The translations under genes were made by a program, and so were the position numbers. Shown piece after piece: positions 1 through 5,090 of a stretch of 5,090 nucleotides of DNA. The number at the start of each line of letters is the position of its first letter. Within the stretch, counting starts at the first letter, position 1. A model generated the notes under the pieces. It did no database searches and had not been told where the DNA came from. It saw only the letters and a program-made list of their open reading frames with translations. Source of the DNA: Candidatus Methanoperedentaceae archaeon (lineage in GTDB: Archaea; Halobacteriota; Methanosarcinia; Methanosarcinales; Methanoperedenaceae); assembly GCA_013331375.1 (NCBI GenBank), contig DUGO01000111.1, forward strand, positions 1 to 5,090, written 5' to 3'.

Positions 1-836
1 GCTCTTATCATATCGAAGGCTGTCTCCTGCGCATCCCTGACTGCATCGTACATCTCAGCAAGCTCAGGCGGTGCATCGCCCCTGACAAACGTCCGCGTCA
101 TGTCGGTATAATACCTGCTTTTCGAACGCCTTGGTACCATGTCAATGACAATTGGCTCATCTGCTGTGAGCACGCCCGCACCCGTACTGTGTGGGTCTGA
201 AGAGGCTGTACCGCATGCGACGATGGTGTTCGAGGCTTCGCATCCCTGCTCAAGCAGGGTCTTCTCGATGAGCGCGCGCATGCTCTCAGAAGTGAGCCTC
301 GCCCCGCCGAGGTACAGCTCGCCTCTCCTTTCCTCCGATGCCGCAAGTGCCGCAAGTGCAGCAGCCATCGCGCTCTCCGCAGCCCTCTGCGTTCTTTCTA
401 TCTCACACACCTCTTCCTCTGTCTTCACTTCCCTCATTTTATGGAGCGGGCTCTTCACAGGCACTACATCAAAGCCATACCTGCGAAGGCTGTCTGCAAG
501 ATATACCGGGAAGCTCTTCGGCACTGCTATTTTGCTCCTGCGTGAGAGAGCTTCAGCAAGGACTTCGGCGTAAGCGGTGTCTGCATCCTTTGAGCTCCTG
601 TACTTCTCCATGAAGCCGTATCCCGAAGTCGTGCGGATATCCGCCACTCTCGACTCTTTGCCTGCCCTGCCAAGCTCCATCTCTGAGATGAGGATGAAAT
701 CAGGCTCCCCGCACACGCACGCAAAGGGGTCATGCGCAAGGAAGCCAGTCGCGTAGTACATGTCAGCCGAGTTCACGCTCTCGCTTACAATCACATACGC
801 ATCGAAACCGCCGGATTTCAAAAAGTCTGTGAGCAT
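1..836 (-). CDS. M24-family metallopeptidase, Xaa-Pro aminopeptidase/dipeptidase-like (3' end outside window)
   Basis: This open frame starts at ATG 836-834 and runs unbroken for 278 codons to the left edge, so the C-terminus is missing. The N-terminal part (about residues 1-135) looks like the creatinase/prolidase N-terminal domain. A pita-bread catalytic domain follows from about residue 140. Visible catalytic-domain signatures are ACGTASSDPHSTGAG (208-222, with the conserved His216), IDMVP with Asp232, and YTDMTRTF with Asp245. The two Asp residues match the first two of the five M24 metal ligands; the later His and two Glu ligands would lie beyond the edge. M24 prolyl peptidases hydrolyse Xaa-Pro bonds in the cytoplasm using two Mn or Co ions. 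The start is one base after the argJ stop and has no Shine-Dalgarno motif, which suggests coupled translation. The family call is firm; the exact specificity (dipeptidase or aminopeptidase) is not settled. Confidence 0.88.
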   Translation of the reverse strand, partial: MLTDFLKSGGFDAYVIVSESVNSADMYYATGFLAHDPFACVCGEPDFILISEMELGRAGKESRVADIRTTSGYGFMEKYRSSKDADTAYAEVLAEALSRRSKIAVPKSFPVYLADSLRRYGFDVVPVKSPLHKMREVKTEEEVCEIERTQRAAESAMAAALAALAASEERRGELYLGGARLTSESMRALIEKTLLEQGCEASNTIVACGTASSDPHSTGAGVLTADEPIVIDMVPRRSKSRYYTDMTRTFVRGDAPPELAEMYDAVRDAQETAFDMIR

Positions 837-837
837 C

Positions 838-2004
838 TCAGGTCGTGTACATCGCGTTAATCTTCACGTAATCGTAGCTCAGGTCGCAGCCCCATGCGGT
901 TGCGCTCCTGCCGCCGAGTCCGAGGTCGATGCTTATGAATATGTTCGGGCGGCTCATTATCCTGCGCAGCACATCCAGCCTGCCCTCGATTATCCTGCCA
1001 TTCTCAACAAGCACAGCCTCCTCGCCGCCGCCTGAGAACCGGAGCGTGATTCCGTCCTGCTCCACATCCGCGCCCGAATAACCAGCAGCAGCCACCACCC
1101 GTCCCCAGTTCGGGTCTTTACCGAATATCGCGGTCTTGACAAGAGGCGACCTTACGATGGCTTTCGCAGCAAGCTTCGCGTCCTTTTCGGTCTTCGCACC
1201 CGTGACGCTAACCTCGAAAAACTTCGTTGCGCCTTCGCCGTCCTTCACTATCATCTTTGCAAGCTCCCTGCACACGAAATCGAGTCCCTCCTGGAACTCC
1301 CTGCCAGGGCAGTCCAGTGTGCCTGTGGCTGTGAGCAGCACCATGTCGTTTGTGCTGGTATCCCCGTCCACTACAATCATGTTGAAGCTCCTCCCCACAG
1401 CCGTCTCGAGGCATTTTTGCAGGGCTGCGGGTTCGAGTCTGGCATCCGTGTATATGAACGCAAGCATCGTCCCCATGTTTGGCTCAATCATGCCGCTGCC
1501 CTTGGCGATGCCGCCTATGCGTGCGCCGCAGTCAAGCTCAACCGCTATTTCTTTTGGCACCTTATCCGTGGTCATTATCGCCCTTGCCGCAGCAATGCTT
1601 CCTGATGGCGCGTCCGTGACAGCTCCGAATACGCCGTCCAGGTGCCCTCCTATCCACTTCATGTCGAGCTGGCGCCCTATCACGCCAGTTGACGCCACTC
1701 CAATCTCTTCAGGCTTGCACCCAATCTTCTTTGCGAGCAAGGACGCCATCTCCGCGGCATTATCAAGCCCGCTCTTCCCGGTAAACGCATTTGCGCCGCC
1801 GCTATTTGCGATTATGCCGCATAGCTTCCCGCCCGAGAGATGCTGCCTTGAGACAACGAGCGGCGCTGCTATCACTTTGTTCCGCGTGAACATCCCGACT
1901 GCGCTTCCCTTCCCTACCATTATCGCAAGCCCCATCTTGCCATCCTTGATACCATACGCACGGACGCCGCGCACAGCGCATATGCCGCCCTCTATCTGCT
2001 TCAT
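838..2004 (-). CDS. argJ: Glutamate N-acetyltransferase / ornithine acetyltransferase ArgJ
   Basis: This is a full-length 388-residue ArgJ, the usual size for the family. It transfers acetyl from N-acetylornithine to glutamate, closing the acetyl cycle of cytoplasmic arginine biosynthesis. Some members also make N-acetylglutamate from acetyl-CoA; which type this is cannot be read from the sequence. Hallmarks are SGGANAFTG (68-76), the oxyanion-type ASTGVIG (104-110), the self-cleavage region KGSGMIEPNMGTML (168-181) with predicted nucleophile Thr179, and a C-terminal ATAWGCDLSYDYVKIN block. Self-cleavage before Thr179 would yield alpha and beta chains. The residue before the nucleophile is Gly rather than the more usual Ala. 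The ATG overlaps the upstream CBS gene's stop as ATGA, and an AGGGAG ribosome-binding site lies at 2013-2018, 8 bases before it. The long plus-strand frame opposite is a shadow. Confidence 0.97.
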   Translation of the reverse strand: MKQIEGGICAVRGVRAYGIKDGKMGLAIMVGKGSAVGMFTRNKVIAAPLVVSRQHLSGGKLCGIIANSGGANAFTGKSGLDNAAEMASLLAKKIGCKPEEIGVASTGVIGRQLDMKWIGGHLDGVFGAVTDAPSGSIAAARAIMTTDKVPKEIAVELDCGARIGGIAKGSGMIEPNMGTMLAFIYTDARLEPAALQKCLETAVGRSFNMIVVDGDTSTNDMVLLTATGTLDCPGREFQEGLDFVCRELAKMIVKDGEGATKFFEVSVTGAKTEKDAKLAAKAIVRSPLVKTAIFGKDPNWGRVVAAAGYSGADVEQDGITLRFSGGGEEAVLVENGRIIEGRLDVLRRIMSRPNIFISIDLGLGGRSATAWGCDLSYDYVKINAMYTT

Positions 2005-2477
2005 GCTTTATTCTCCCTGGAAATTCCGCGCACGATGTCCTCACGAGCCACAATCCCAACAAGCCTGCCTGCATCCACGACCGGGAGCCTGTTTATCCTG
2101 TGCCTGACCATCACGTCTGCAGCCGTCTCTATCGCATCGTCAGAGGATACCGAATACACTTTTTTTACCATGATGTCCCCTGCTTTTTTCATCTCAATGC
2201 CATCGAGGAATTCCCGCAGCTTTTCCCATTCAAGCACGCCACGAATAGGAAGCTCGATTAACTCAAAGGGGCTGGGCAGCCAGAGGTTCCTGCTGCCCTC
2301 CGGGACCTTCAGAAGTTTCAGCAGGTCGGATTCGGATACGAGCCCGACGAGTTTGCCGCCTTCGACCACAGGTATGCCGCTCACGCTGTACTTTTTCATG
2401 AGCCTTGCCACGTCACTGATGCTATCTTCCGGGCTGCACGTGACTACAGCACTTGTCATTACATCCTTTACTTTCAT
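2001..2477 (-). CDS. Two-CBS-domain protein embedded in the arginine operon
   Basis: This 158-residue soluble protein consists of a tandem CBS pair (Bateman module) with no attached enzymatic domain. CBS1 covers about residues 7-56, with GIPVVEGGKLVGLVSESDLL and Asp51 at the position that usually contacts ribose. CBS2 covers about 103-152, with RLPVVDAGRLVGIVAREDIV and Asp147. Between them is an unusually long linker (about 57-98) with the segment LWLPSPFELIELPIR. Such pairs commonly bind AMP, ADP, ATP or S-adenosylmethionine and control a partner protein; the ligand here is unknown. The gene begins 8 bases after the argC stop. Its AGGAG ribosome-binding site (2483-2487) includes the last two bases of that stop codon. 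It ends in an ATGA overlap with argJ. This placement suggests production in step with ArgC and ArgJ, but a regulatory role in arginine synthesis is inference. Confidence 0.93.
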   Translation of the reverse strand: MKVKDVMTSAVVTCSPEDSISDVARLMKKYSVSGIPVVEGGKLVGLVSESDLLKLLKVPEGSRNLWLPSPFELIELPIRGVLEWEKLREFLDGIEMKKAGDIMVKKVYSVSSDDAIETAADVMVRHRINRLPVVDAGRLVGIVAREDIVRGISRENKA

Positions 2478-2485
2478 AATCGCTC

Positions 2486-3502
2486 CTATGGTGCCACGCC
2501 GGGCATCCAGAGCCCGGTCCTCTCGTCAAGCCCTGACATCAGGTTCATGTTCTGTATCGCCTGACCCGAGGCACCCTTCACAAGATTGTCTATCGCTGAT
2601 ATGACCACTATCCTGTCGCTGTCCTTTTCAATCTCGAATCCTATGTCGCAGAAATTTGAGCCGCGCACAGACGGCAGGGCAGGTATGCCGCTGATAAGCC
2701 TGATAAACGGTTTCCCCCTGTAGAATTCCCTGTAGATATCGCGGACTTCCTCTGCTCCAAGCCGCCTTTTGACGAACATATGTGCGGTCGTGAGGATGCC
2801 CCGGACTGAAGGGATGACATGCGGGGTGAAGCTTACTTTGATATTACCGAGCCGCGAAAGCTCCTGCACTATCTCGGCTTTGTGCCTGTGGCTTGTGAGC
2901 TTGTAGGGCTGTATGTTCTCAGCCATGTTCGGGTAATGCGATACCTGGCTCGGCTCCTCGCCTGCACCGCTGATGCCGGATTTTGAGTCGAATACCACTC
3001 GCTCCACAACGCCAGCGTCCACAAGCGGGGCTGCCGCAAGCGTAGCGCCCGTGGGATAGCATCCCGGATTGGCTATGAGGTCCTGCGAAGCCGCTTCAGG
3101 GTGAAGTTCAGGGATGCCGTACACGACTTCCCTGGGGTCTGTATGAGCCAGTCCGTACACTTTCTCGAACACCCCTGTTGCAAGCCTGTAGTCGGCGCTG
3201 AGGTCAATCACCTTTGCCCCTCCTGAAAGAAGTTCGGGTACGAGCTTCATGGCAGAGCCGTGAGGCACTGCAGTGAACACGATATCGCAGCGTCCAGCCA
3301 CCTCTTCAGGCGAGATGTCCTCGAACTTGAGGTCATATAACCCGCGCAGGTGGGCATGCTTATCACTCACATCCGTACCGCCAAGCTTCCGGGAGGTCAC
3401 AGCCACGACCTTCACTCCGGGATGGTTTGAGAGGAGTCGCAGCAGCTCACCGCCCGTGTATCCTGAGCCTCCGATAATCCCTGCATCTATCATTGGAACC
3501 AT
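2486..3502 (-). CDS. argC: N-acetyl-gamma-glutamyl-phosphate reductase ArgC
   Basis: This gene encodes 338 residues and makes the NADPH-dependent reductase that turns N-acetylglutamyl-5-phosphate into N-acetylglutamate semialdehyde. The N-terminal Rossmann motif GIIGGSGYTGGELLRLL binds NADP. The catalytic cysteine is in NPGCYPTGATLA (Cys148 from this start). The block SGISGAGEEPSQ and the HRHKAEI motif with the catalytic histidine region follow, then TPHVIPSVRGI. Length and motif order are normal. I place the start at ATG 3502-3500. An AGGAG site lies 4 bases upstream, and the protein then begins MVPMIDAGIIGG. A TTG at 3517 would extend the protein by five residues but would put the ribosome-binding site inside the coding region. 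ATG 3493 is also possible but is badly spaced from AGGAG. The gene lies 24 bases after the DUF123 gene; the next step of the pathway present here is argJ, after the CBS gene. Confidence 0.97.
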   Translation of the reverse strand: MVPMIDAGIIGGSGYTGGELLRLLSNHPGVKVVAVTSRKLGGTDVSDKHAHLRGLYDLKFEDISPEEVAGRCDIVFTAVPHGSAMKLVPELLSGGAKVIDLSADYRLATGVFEKVYGLAHTDPREVVYGIPELHPEAASQDLIANPGCYPTGATLAAAPLVDAGVVERVVFDSKSGISGAGEEPSQVSHYPNMAENIQPYKLTSHRHKAEIVQELSRLGNIKVSFTPHVIPSVRGILTTAHMFVKRRLGAEEVRDIYREFYRGKPFIRLISGIPALPSVRGSNFCDIGFEIEKDSDRIVVISAIDNLVKGASGQAIQNMNLMSGLDERTGLWMPGVAP

Positions 3503-3506
3503 GCTG

Positions 3507-3511
3507 CTCCT
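3507..3511 (-). promoter_or_regulatory. Ribosome-binding site that fixes the argC start
   Basis: The minus strand reads AGGAG at 3511-3507, then CAGC, then ATG at 3502. This 4-base spacing is short but acceptable. It makes ATG 3502 the best start over TTG 3517, which lies upstream of the motif, and over ATG 3493, which is 13 bases away. Confidence 0.65.
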
Positions 3512-3526
3512 ATACAATCACGGTGC

Positions 3527-3534
3527 TTAAATAT
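3527..3534 (-). promoter_or_regulatory. Candidate internal archaeal TATA box before argC
   Basis: The minus strand reads ATATTTAA, with its last three bases forming the TAA stop of the DUF123 gene. Its centre is about 28 bases before the argC ATG, the same distance as in the lipoprotein promoter in this window. Initiation about 25-27 bases downstream would give an almost leaderless argC message. An AT-rich stop region can produce this by chance, and no clear BRE precedes it, so it is only a candidate. Confidence 0.35.
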
Positions 3535-3958
3535 CTTGCACCGACGCACACCCAAGGTATTTCATGTGCGCACTTATGACCGCCCGCTCAAGATTCGGGC
3601 GCGCGGGTGCGTAGTGCAGGTGCGACACGCACCCGCAGTCAGAGCAGCCGAATCCGGGAACCGCATCAGCGGCTTTTCCTATCTCTCCTGCTATCTCGCA
3701 TTCCATATCCGCATCGGTCTCCGAGGTCACTGCTCGCACAGGTCGCGCAGCAGCCAGCAGGTAGTCGATATGCCATTTCCTGGCAGTATTCTCACCTCTT
3801 GAAACCGCTATGTGCCTCCGCACCCGCAAAAGACCTCCCCTCCCGCGCGCAGAGCCGGTGTATGCGTAATAGCCTTTGTTGAAATGCAGGAGTCTGAGCT
3901 TCCCGATGCAGAGGTCCTGCTCATCGCTGTCGATTATGAGCGTATATAATCCGCGCAT
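3527..3958 (-). CDS. DUF123 (GIY-YIG-like) family protein
   Basis: This 143-residue protein matches the DUF123 family, a GIY-YIG-nuclease-related fold found widely in archaea and sometimes fused to endonuclease III or other DNA proteins. The diverged GIY...YIG pair appears as GLY (3-5) and YTG (33-35). It is followed by SARGRGGLLRVRRH (36-49), WHIDYLL (62-68), an acidic ECE (86-88) and the family hallmark GFGCSDCGCVSHLHY (102-116). The Cys and His residues of that last motif (C105, C108, C110, H113) could bind a metal. The family's biochemical role is not established to my knowledge; nuclease activity is an inference from the fold. The start follows the lipoprotein stop by one base, with a weak GGAAG site 9 bases upstream. 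Residues 120-143 continue past the hallmark motif as a short tail. No arginine-pathway link is evident beyond operon position. Confidence 0.92.
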   Translation of the reverse strand: MRGLYTLIIDSDEQDLCIGKLRLLHFNKGYYAYTGSARGRGGLLRVRRHIAVSRGENTARKWHIDYLLAAARPVRAVTSETDADMECEIAGEIGKAADAVPGFGCSDCGCVSHLHYAPARPNLERAVISAHMKYLGCASVQDI

Positions 3959-3959
3959 T

Positions 3960-4475
3960 TCATGGGACTTCCAGCACGAAGGTGCTGCTCTTTAATGGCA
4001 CAGGCAGAGAGCGTATTTTGATTATAAGATTGAAGCTCTCGGATGTGCTGTTGCCAAGGATGGCTGTCAGGTTCCCGTTCTGGGGCATCGTGAGCCTGAT
4101 CATGGTGCTGTTGCCCGGGTTCAGCGTCACGTTATCAAGCACCGCGCCGCCTGTGCCTGTGAAAGCCAGGTCTTTCACGTGCAGCCCGTACCTGACGTCC
4201 TTCTCTGTGGGCTTTATCTCAGTAAAACCGGGCTCGATATCGCTGACGTGCACTGGCTTGTAGTTCCCCGATGTATTGTATCTGAGCGTGAAGTAAGCGA
4301 CATCTCCCCTGTGGTACACAGGTGATGCAATTGCCTGGTAATTCGTGTCTGATGGATACAGGATGAACAGGTCTGCTGTCGGGTACTGGGCAGGCGTCTT
4401 GAGCCTCTCCTCGCTGATGCAGCCTGAGATGATGACAAGGGCTGCTGCCAGTAACGTCACGTAAATCCTGCGCAT
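3960..4475 (-). CDS. Small predicted secreted lipoprotein, function unknown
   Basis: This encodes 171 residues that I do not recognise beyond being a lipoprotein. Residues 1-18 form a signal peptide (MRR, then hydrophobic IYVTLLAAALVIISG) ending in a lipobox I-S-G-C with Cys19 as the predicted lipid-modified residue. The mature protein would thus be anchored on the outer face of the cell membrane. There is no other membrane segment. The remainder is rich in beta-prone residues and Thr/Ser/Asn, and has five N-X-S/T sequons (N67, N115, N122, N135, N142), four of them within residues 115-144. Phrases such as NVTLNPGNSTMIRLTMPQ resemble an Ig-like beta-sandwich edge, but this is only an impression. 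No Shine-Dalgarno motif precedes the ATG, matching the leaderless promoter proposed upstream. It is the first gene of the minus-strand array and ends one base before the DUF123 start. Confidence 0.85.
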   Translation of the reverse strand: MRRIYVTLLAAALVIISGCISEERLKTPAQYPTADLFILYPSDTNYQAIASPVYHRGDVAYFTLRYNTSGNYKPVHVSDIEPGFTEIKPTEKDVRYGLHVKDLAFTGTGGAVLDNVTLNPGNSTMIRLTMPQNGNLTAILGNSTSESFNLIIKIRSLPVPLKSSTFVLEVP

Positions 4476-4499
4476 GCGCTACGCTATACGGGAATGAAG

Positions 4500-4513
4500 A
4501 TAAATAGTTTTCT
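4500..4513 (-). promoter_or_regulatory. Archaeal promoter (BRE + TATA) for the minus-strand operon
   Basis: The minus strand shows a purine-rich AAGAAAAC stretch (4514-4507, BRE-like) directly followed by TATTTAT (4506-4500). The TATA centre at about 4503 is 28 bases before the lipoprotein ATG at 4475. Archaeal initiation usually lies about 25-27 bases downstream, so the transcript would begin within a few bases of the ATG. That agrees with the absence of a ribosome-binding site there. Confidence 0.6.
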
Positions 4514-4532
4514 TAAATTGACGAGTTTTGAG

Positions 4533-4559
4533 GCTGGTAGCAGAAAAACAGCTACCGGC
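4533..4559. repeat. Inverted repeat / hairpin 1 in the divergent intergenic region
   Basis: GCTGGTAGC (4533-4541) pairs with GCTACCGGC (4551-4559) across a 9-base A-rich loop (AGAAAAACA). This gives a nine-base-pair stem with a single G-T wobble. No T-run follows on either strand, so it is not a typical terminator. It lies just upstream of the lipoprotein promoter. It could be an operator for a dimeric regulator or part of a small RNA; the sequence does not decide between them. Confidence 0.55.
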
Positions 4560-4587
4560 AATGATACCCGAGATGCTTGCTGTGCAC

Positions 4588-4619
4588 TTCGGTTCAGGCG
4601 CAATCATGGACTGACCGAA
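4588..4619. repeat. Inverted repeat / hairpin 2 in the divergent intergenic region
   Basis: TTCGGTTCAG (4588-4597) pairs with CTGACCGAA (4611-4619). This makes nine base pairs with one bulged T (4593 or 4594) and a 13-base loop. Its arms do not resemble those of the repeat at 4533-4559. There is no T-run after it. The gap from 4620 to the antitoxin promoter at 4716 holds no gene or repeat that I can support. Confidence 0.45.
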
Positions 4620-4715
4620 AACTGAATGATAAAGAACTACGAAAGAGAATGCGTCTTCTCCTCCTCTCGGCGCTGCTGCTCTGCGATACAGTGGCGCTCT
4701 TCAACTTGAACAATG

Positions 4716-4723
4716 TTTAAATA
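4716..4723 (+). promoter_or_regulatory. TATA box of the vapBC pair, leaderless start
   Basis: TTTAAATA at 4716-4723 is a near-ideal archaeal TATA box. Its centre is about 26 bases before the antitoxin ATG at 4746, so transcription should begin at or next to the start codon. The bases before the ATG (ACTATAACAC) contain no Shine-Dalgarno motif, consistent with a leaderless mRNA. Confidence 0.7.
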
Positions 4724-4745
4724 ACTCGCAGTCAAACTATAACAC

Positions 4746-4976
4746 ATGGCTGAATTAAAAGTAATCATACCAGAGGAAATGAAAAGAAAAATGGAGGACA
4801 TCAAGATAGACTGGTCTGCGGTCACAAGAGACCTGCTTAAGAAGAAAGTTGATGAGCTGAGCGAGCTGGAATCCATTGTTTCCAGGAGCAAATTGACCGA
4901 TGAAGATGCACTGGAGCTTGGCAGAAAGGTCAATAAGTCCATTGCAAAAAGATACAGAGAATCGGCGATGGGATGA
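4746..4976 (+). CDS. vapB: VapB-type antitoxin, archaeal ribbon-helix-helix-like
   Basis: This 76-residue protein has the layout of archaeal VapB antitoxins. A short N-terminal beta strand (ELKVIIPEE, 3-11) and two helices would form a ribbon-helix-helix DNA-binding unit with the typical IDWS segment at about 20-23. A charged linker helix (KKKVDELSELESIVSRSK) follows. The C-terminal segment LTDEDALELGRKVNKSIAKRYRES (about 50-73) is the part expected to wrap round and block the toxin. Such antitoxins also repress their own promoter together with the toxin. The next gene begins immediately after its stop codon, the usual antitoxin-toxin order. Codons are AT-richer (many AAA, AGA, ATA) than in the arginine genes, which suggests separate, possibly transferred origin. 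The long minus-strand frame opposite is judged a shadow. Confidence 0.87.
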   Translation: MAELKVIIPEEMKRKMEDIKIDWSAVTRDLLKKKVDELSELESIVSRSKLTDEDALELGRKVNKSIAKRYRESAMG

Positions 4977-5090
4977 ATGCTCCTCGTTGTTGATGCCAAC
5001 GTTGTGTTTTCTGCCCTTCTTAAAGAAGGGAAAACCTTGGACATTTTCCTTTTGAATAGGGGGTACAAAAGGTTTGAATTCGTGGCTCCT
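4977..5090 (+). CDS. vapC: VapC-like PIN-domain toxin (5' part only, runs off right edge)
   Basis: The first 38 codons of a PIN-domain protein are present, starting at ATG 4977 directly after the antitoxin TGA (4974-4976). The N-terminus MLLVVDANVVFSALLKEG carries the PIN signature of a hydrophobic strand followed by the first catalytic acidic residue, Asp6, and Asn8. The later acidic residues that complete the Mg-binding site lie outside the window. PIN toxins are endoribonucleases that usually cut tRNA or rRNA and are held inactive by their cognate antitoxin. The absence of any gap indicates coupled translation with the antitoxin. Whether the toxin is intact cannot be judged here. Confidence 0.85.
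   Translation, partial: MLLVVDANVVFSALLKEGKTLDIFLLNRGYKRFEFVAP

Noticed and set aside
139..573. Plus-strand frame of 144 codons at the left end, and a minus-strand frame at 98-355
   Set aside because: Both overlap the M24 peptidase, which reads continuously from 836 to the edge with conserved metal-ligand motifs. Their products show no family features.
1136..2107. Long plus-strand open frame (323 codons) opposite argJ and the end of the CBS gene
   Set aside because: It is exactly antisense to argJ, whose motifs are unmistakable. The translated product is low-complexity (Ser/Pro/Ala-rich) with no recognisable domain, typical of a shadow frame in codon-biased DNA.
3503..3517. TTG start at 3517 for ArgC, giving 343 residues
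   Set aside because: The AGGAG site would fall inside the coding region, and the extra five residues add nothing conserved. ATG 3502 is well placed after that site.
4533..4619. Hairpins as transcription terminators
   Set aside because: Neither stem is followed by a T-run on either strand, and no gene ends towards them: both flanking genes start here.
4559..4632. Possible C/D box small RNA from ATGATA motifs (4561, 4626) and CTGA motifs (4611, 4622)
   Set aside because: The C-box matches are imperfect, and no internal D'/C' pair with proper guide spacing could be found, so the short motifs are probably chance.
4637..5068. Minus-strand frame of 143 codons opposite vapB and vapC
   Set aside because: It lies antisense to a recognisable antitoxin-toxin pair and across its promoter. 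The product is Ser/Leu-rich without motifs.

Overview
The window looks like a piece of an archaeal chromosome, most likely a euryarchaeote of the methanogen/Methanosarcinales-related kind. Four things point this way. There are TATA-box promoters with apparently leaderless starts. There is a DUF123 (GIY-YIG-like) protein, a family common in archaea. There is a secreted lipoprotein carrying several N-glycosylation sequons. There is also an archaeal-type VapB antitoxin. The species cannot be named from the sequence alone.

Layout. Positions 4475 down to 1 form one tightly packed minus-strand array of six genes. In transcription order these are: a small predicted lipoprotein (3960-4475), a DUF123 protein (3527-3958), argC (2486-3502), a two-CBS-domain protein (2001-2477), argJ (838-2004), and an M24-family Xaa-Pro peptidase that runs off the left edge (1-836). 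Neighbours are separated by 1, 24, 8, -3 (ATGA overlap) and 1 bases, so co-transcription is likely. A TATA-like element about 28 bp before the first gene fits a nearly leaderless transcript. A second candidate element lies over the DUF123 stop codon, ahead of argC. Positions 4476-4745 are a 270-bp divergent intergenic region with two promoters and two tandem inverted repeats. On the plus strand, 4746-4976 is a vapB-type antitoxin, followed with no gap by the first 38 codons of a PIN-domain toxin (vapC) that runs off the right edge.

How the genes work together. ArgC and ArgJ are two steps of the acetylated (cyclic) ornithine/arginine pathway. ArgC reduces N-acetylglutamyl-phosphate to the semialdehyde. 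ArgJ moves the acetyl group from N-acetylornithine back to glutamate. The CBS protein sits exactly between them with its own ribosome-binding site and an ATGA overlap into argJ. It is therefore a candidate adenine-nucleotide-sensing partner or regulator, though this is inferred from position only. The peptidase, the DUF123 protein and the lipoprotein have no obvious pathway link. The vapBC pair is a separate unit with AT-richer, AAA/AGA/ATA-rich codons, consistent with acquired accessory DNA. I see no rRNA, tRNA, CRISPR array or insertion sequence. The window is mostly ordinary metabolic sequence; the more interesting points are the CBS gene inside the arginine operon and the structured divergent intergenic region.
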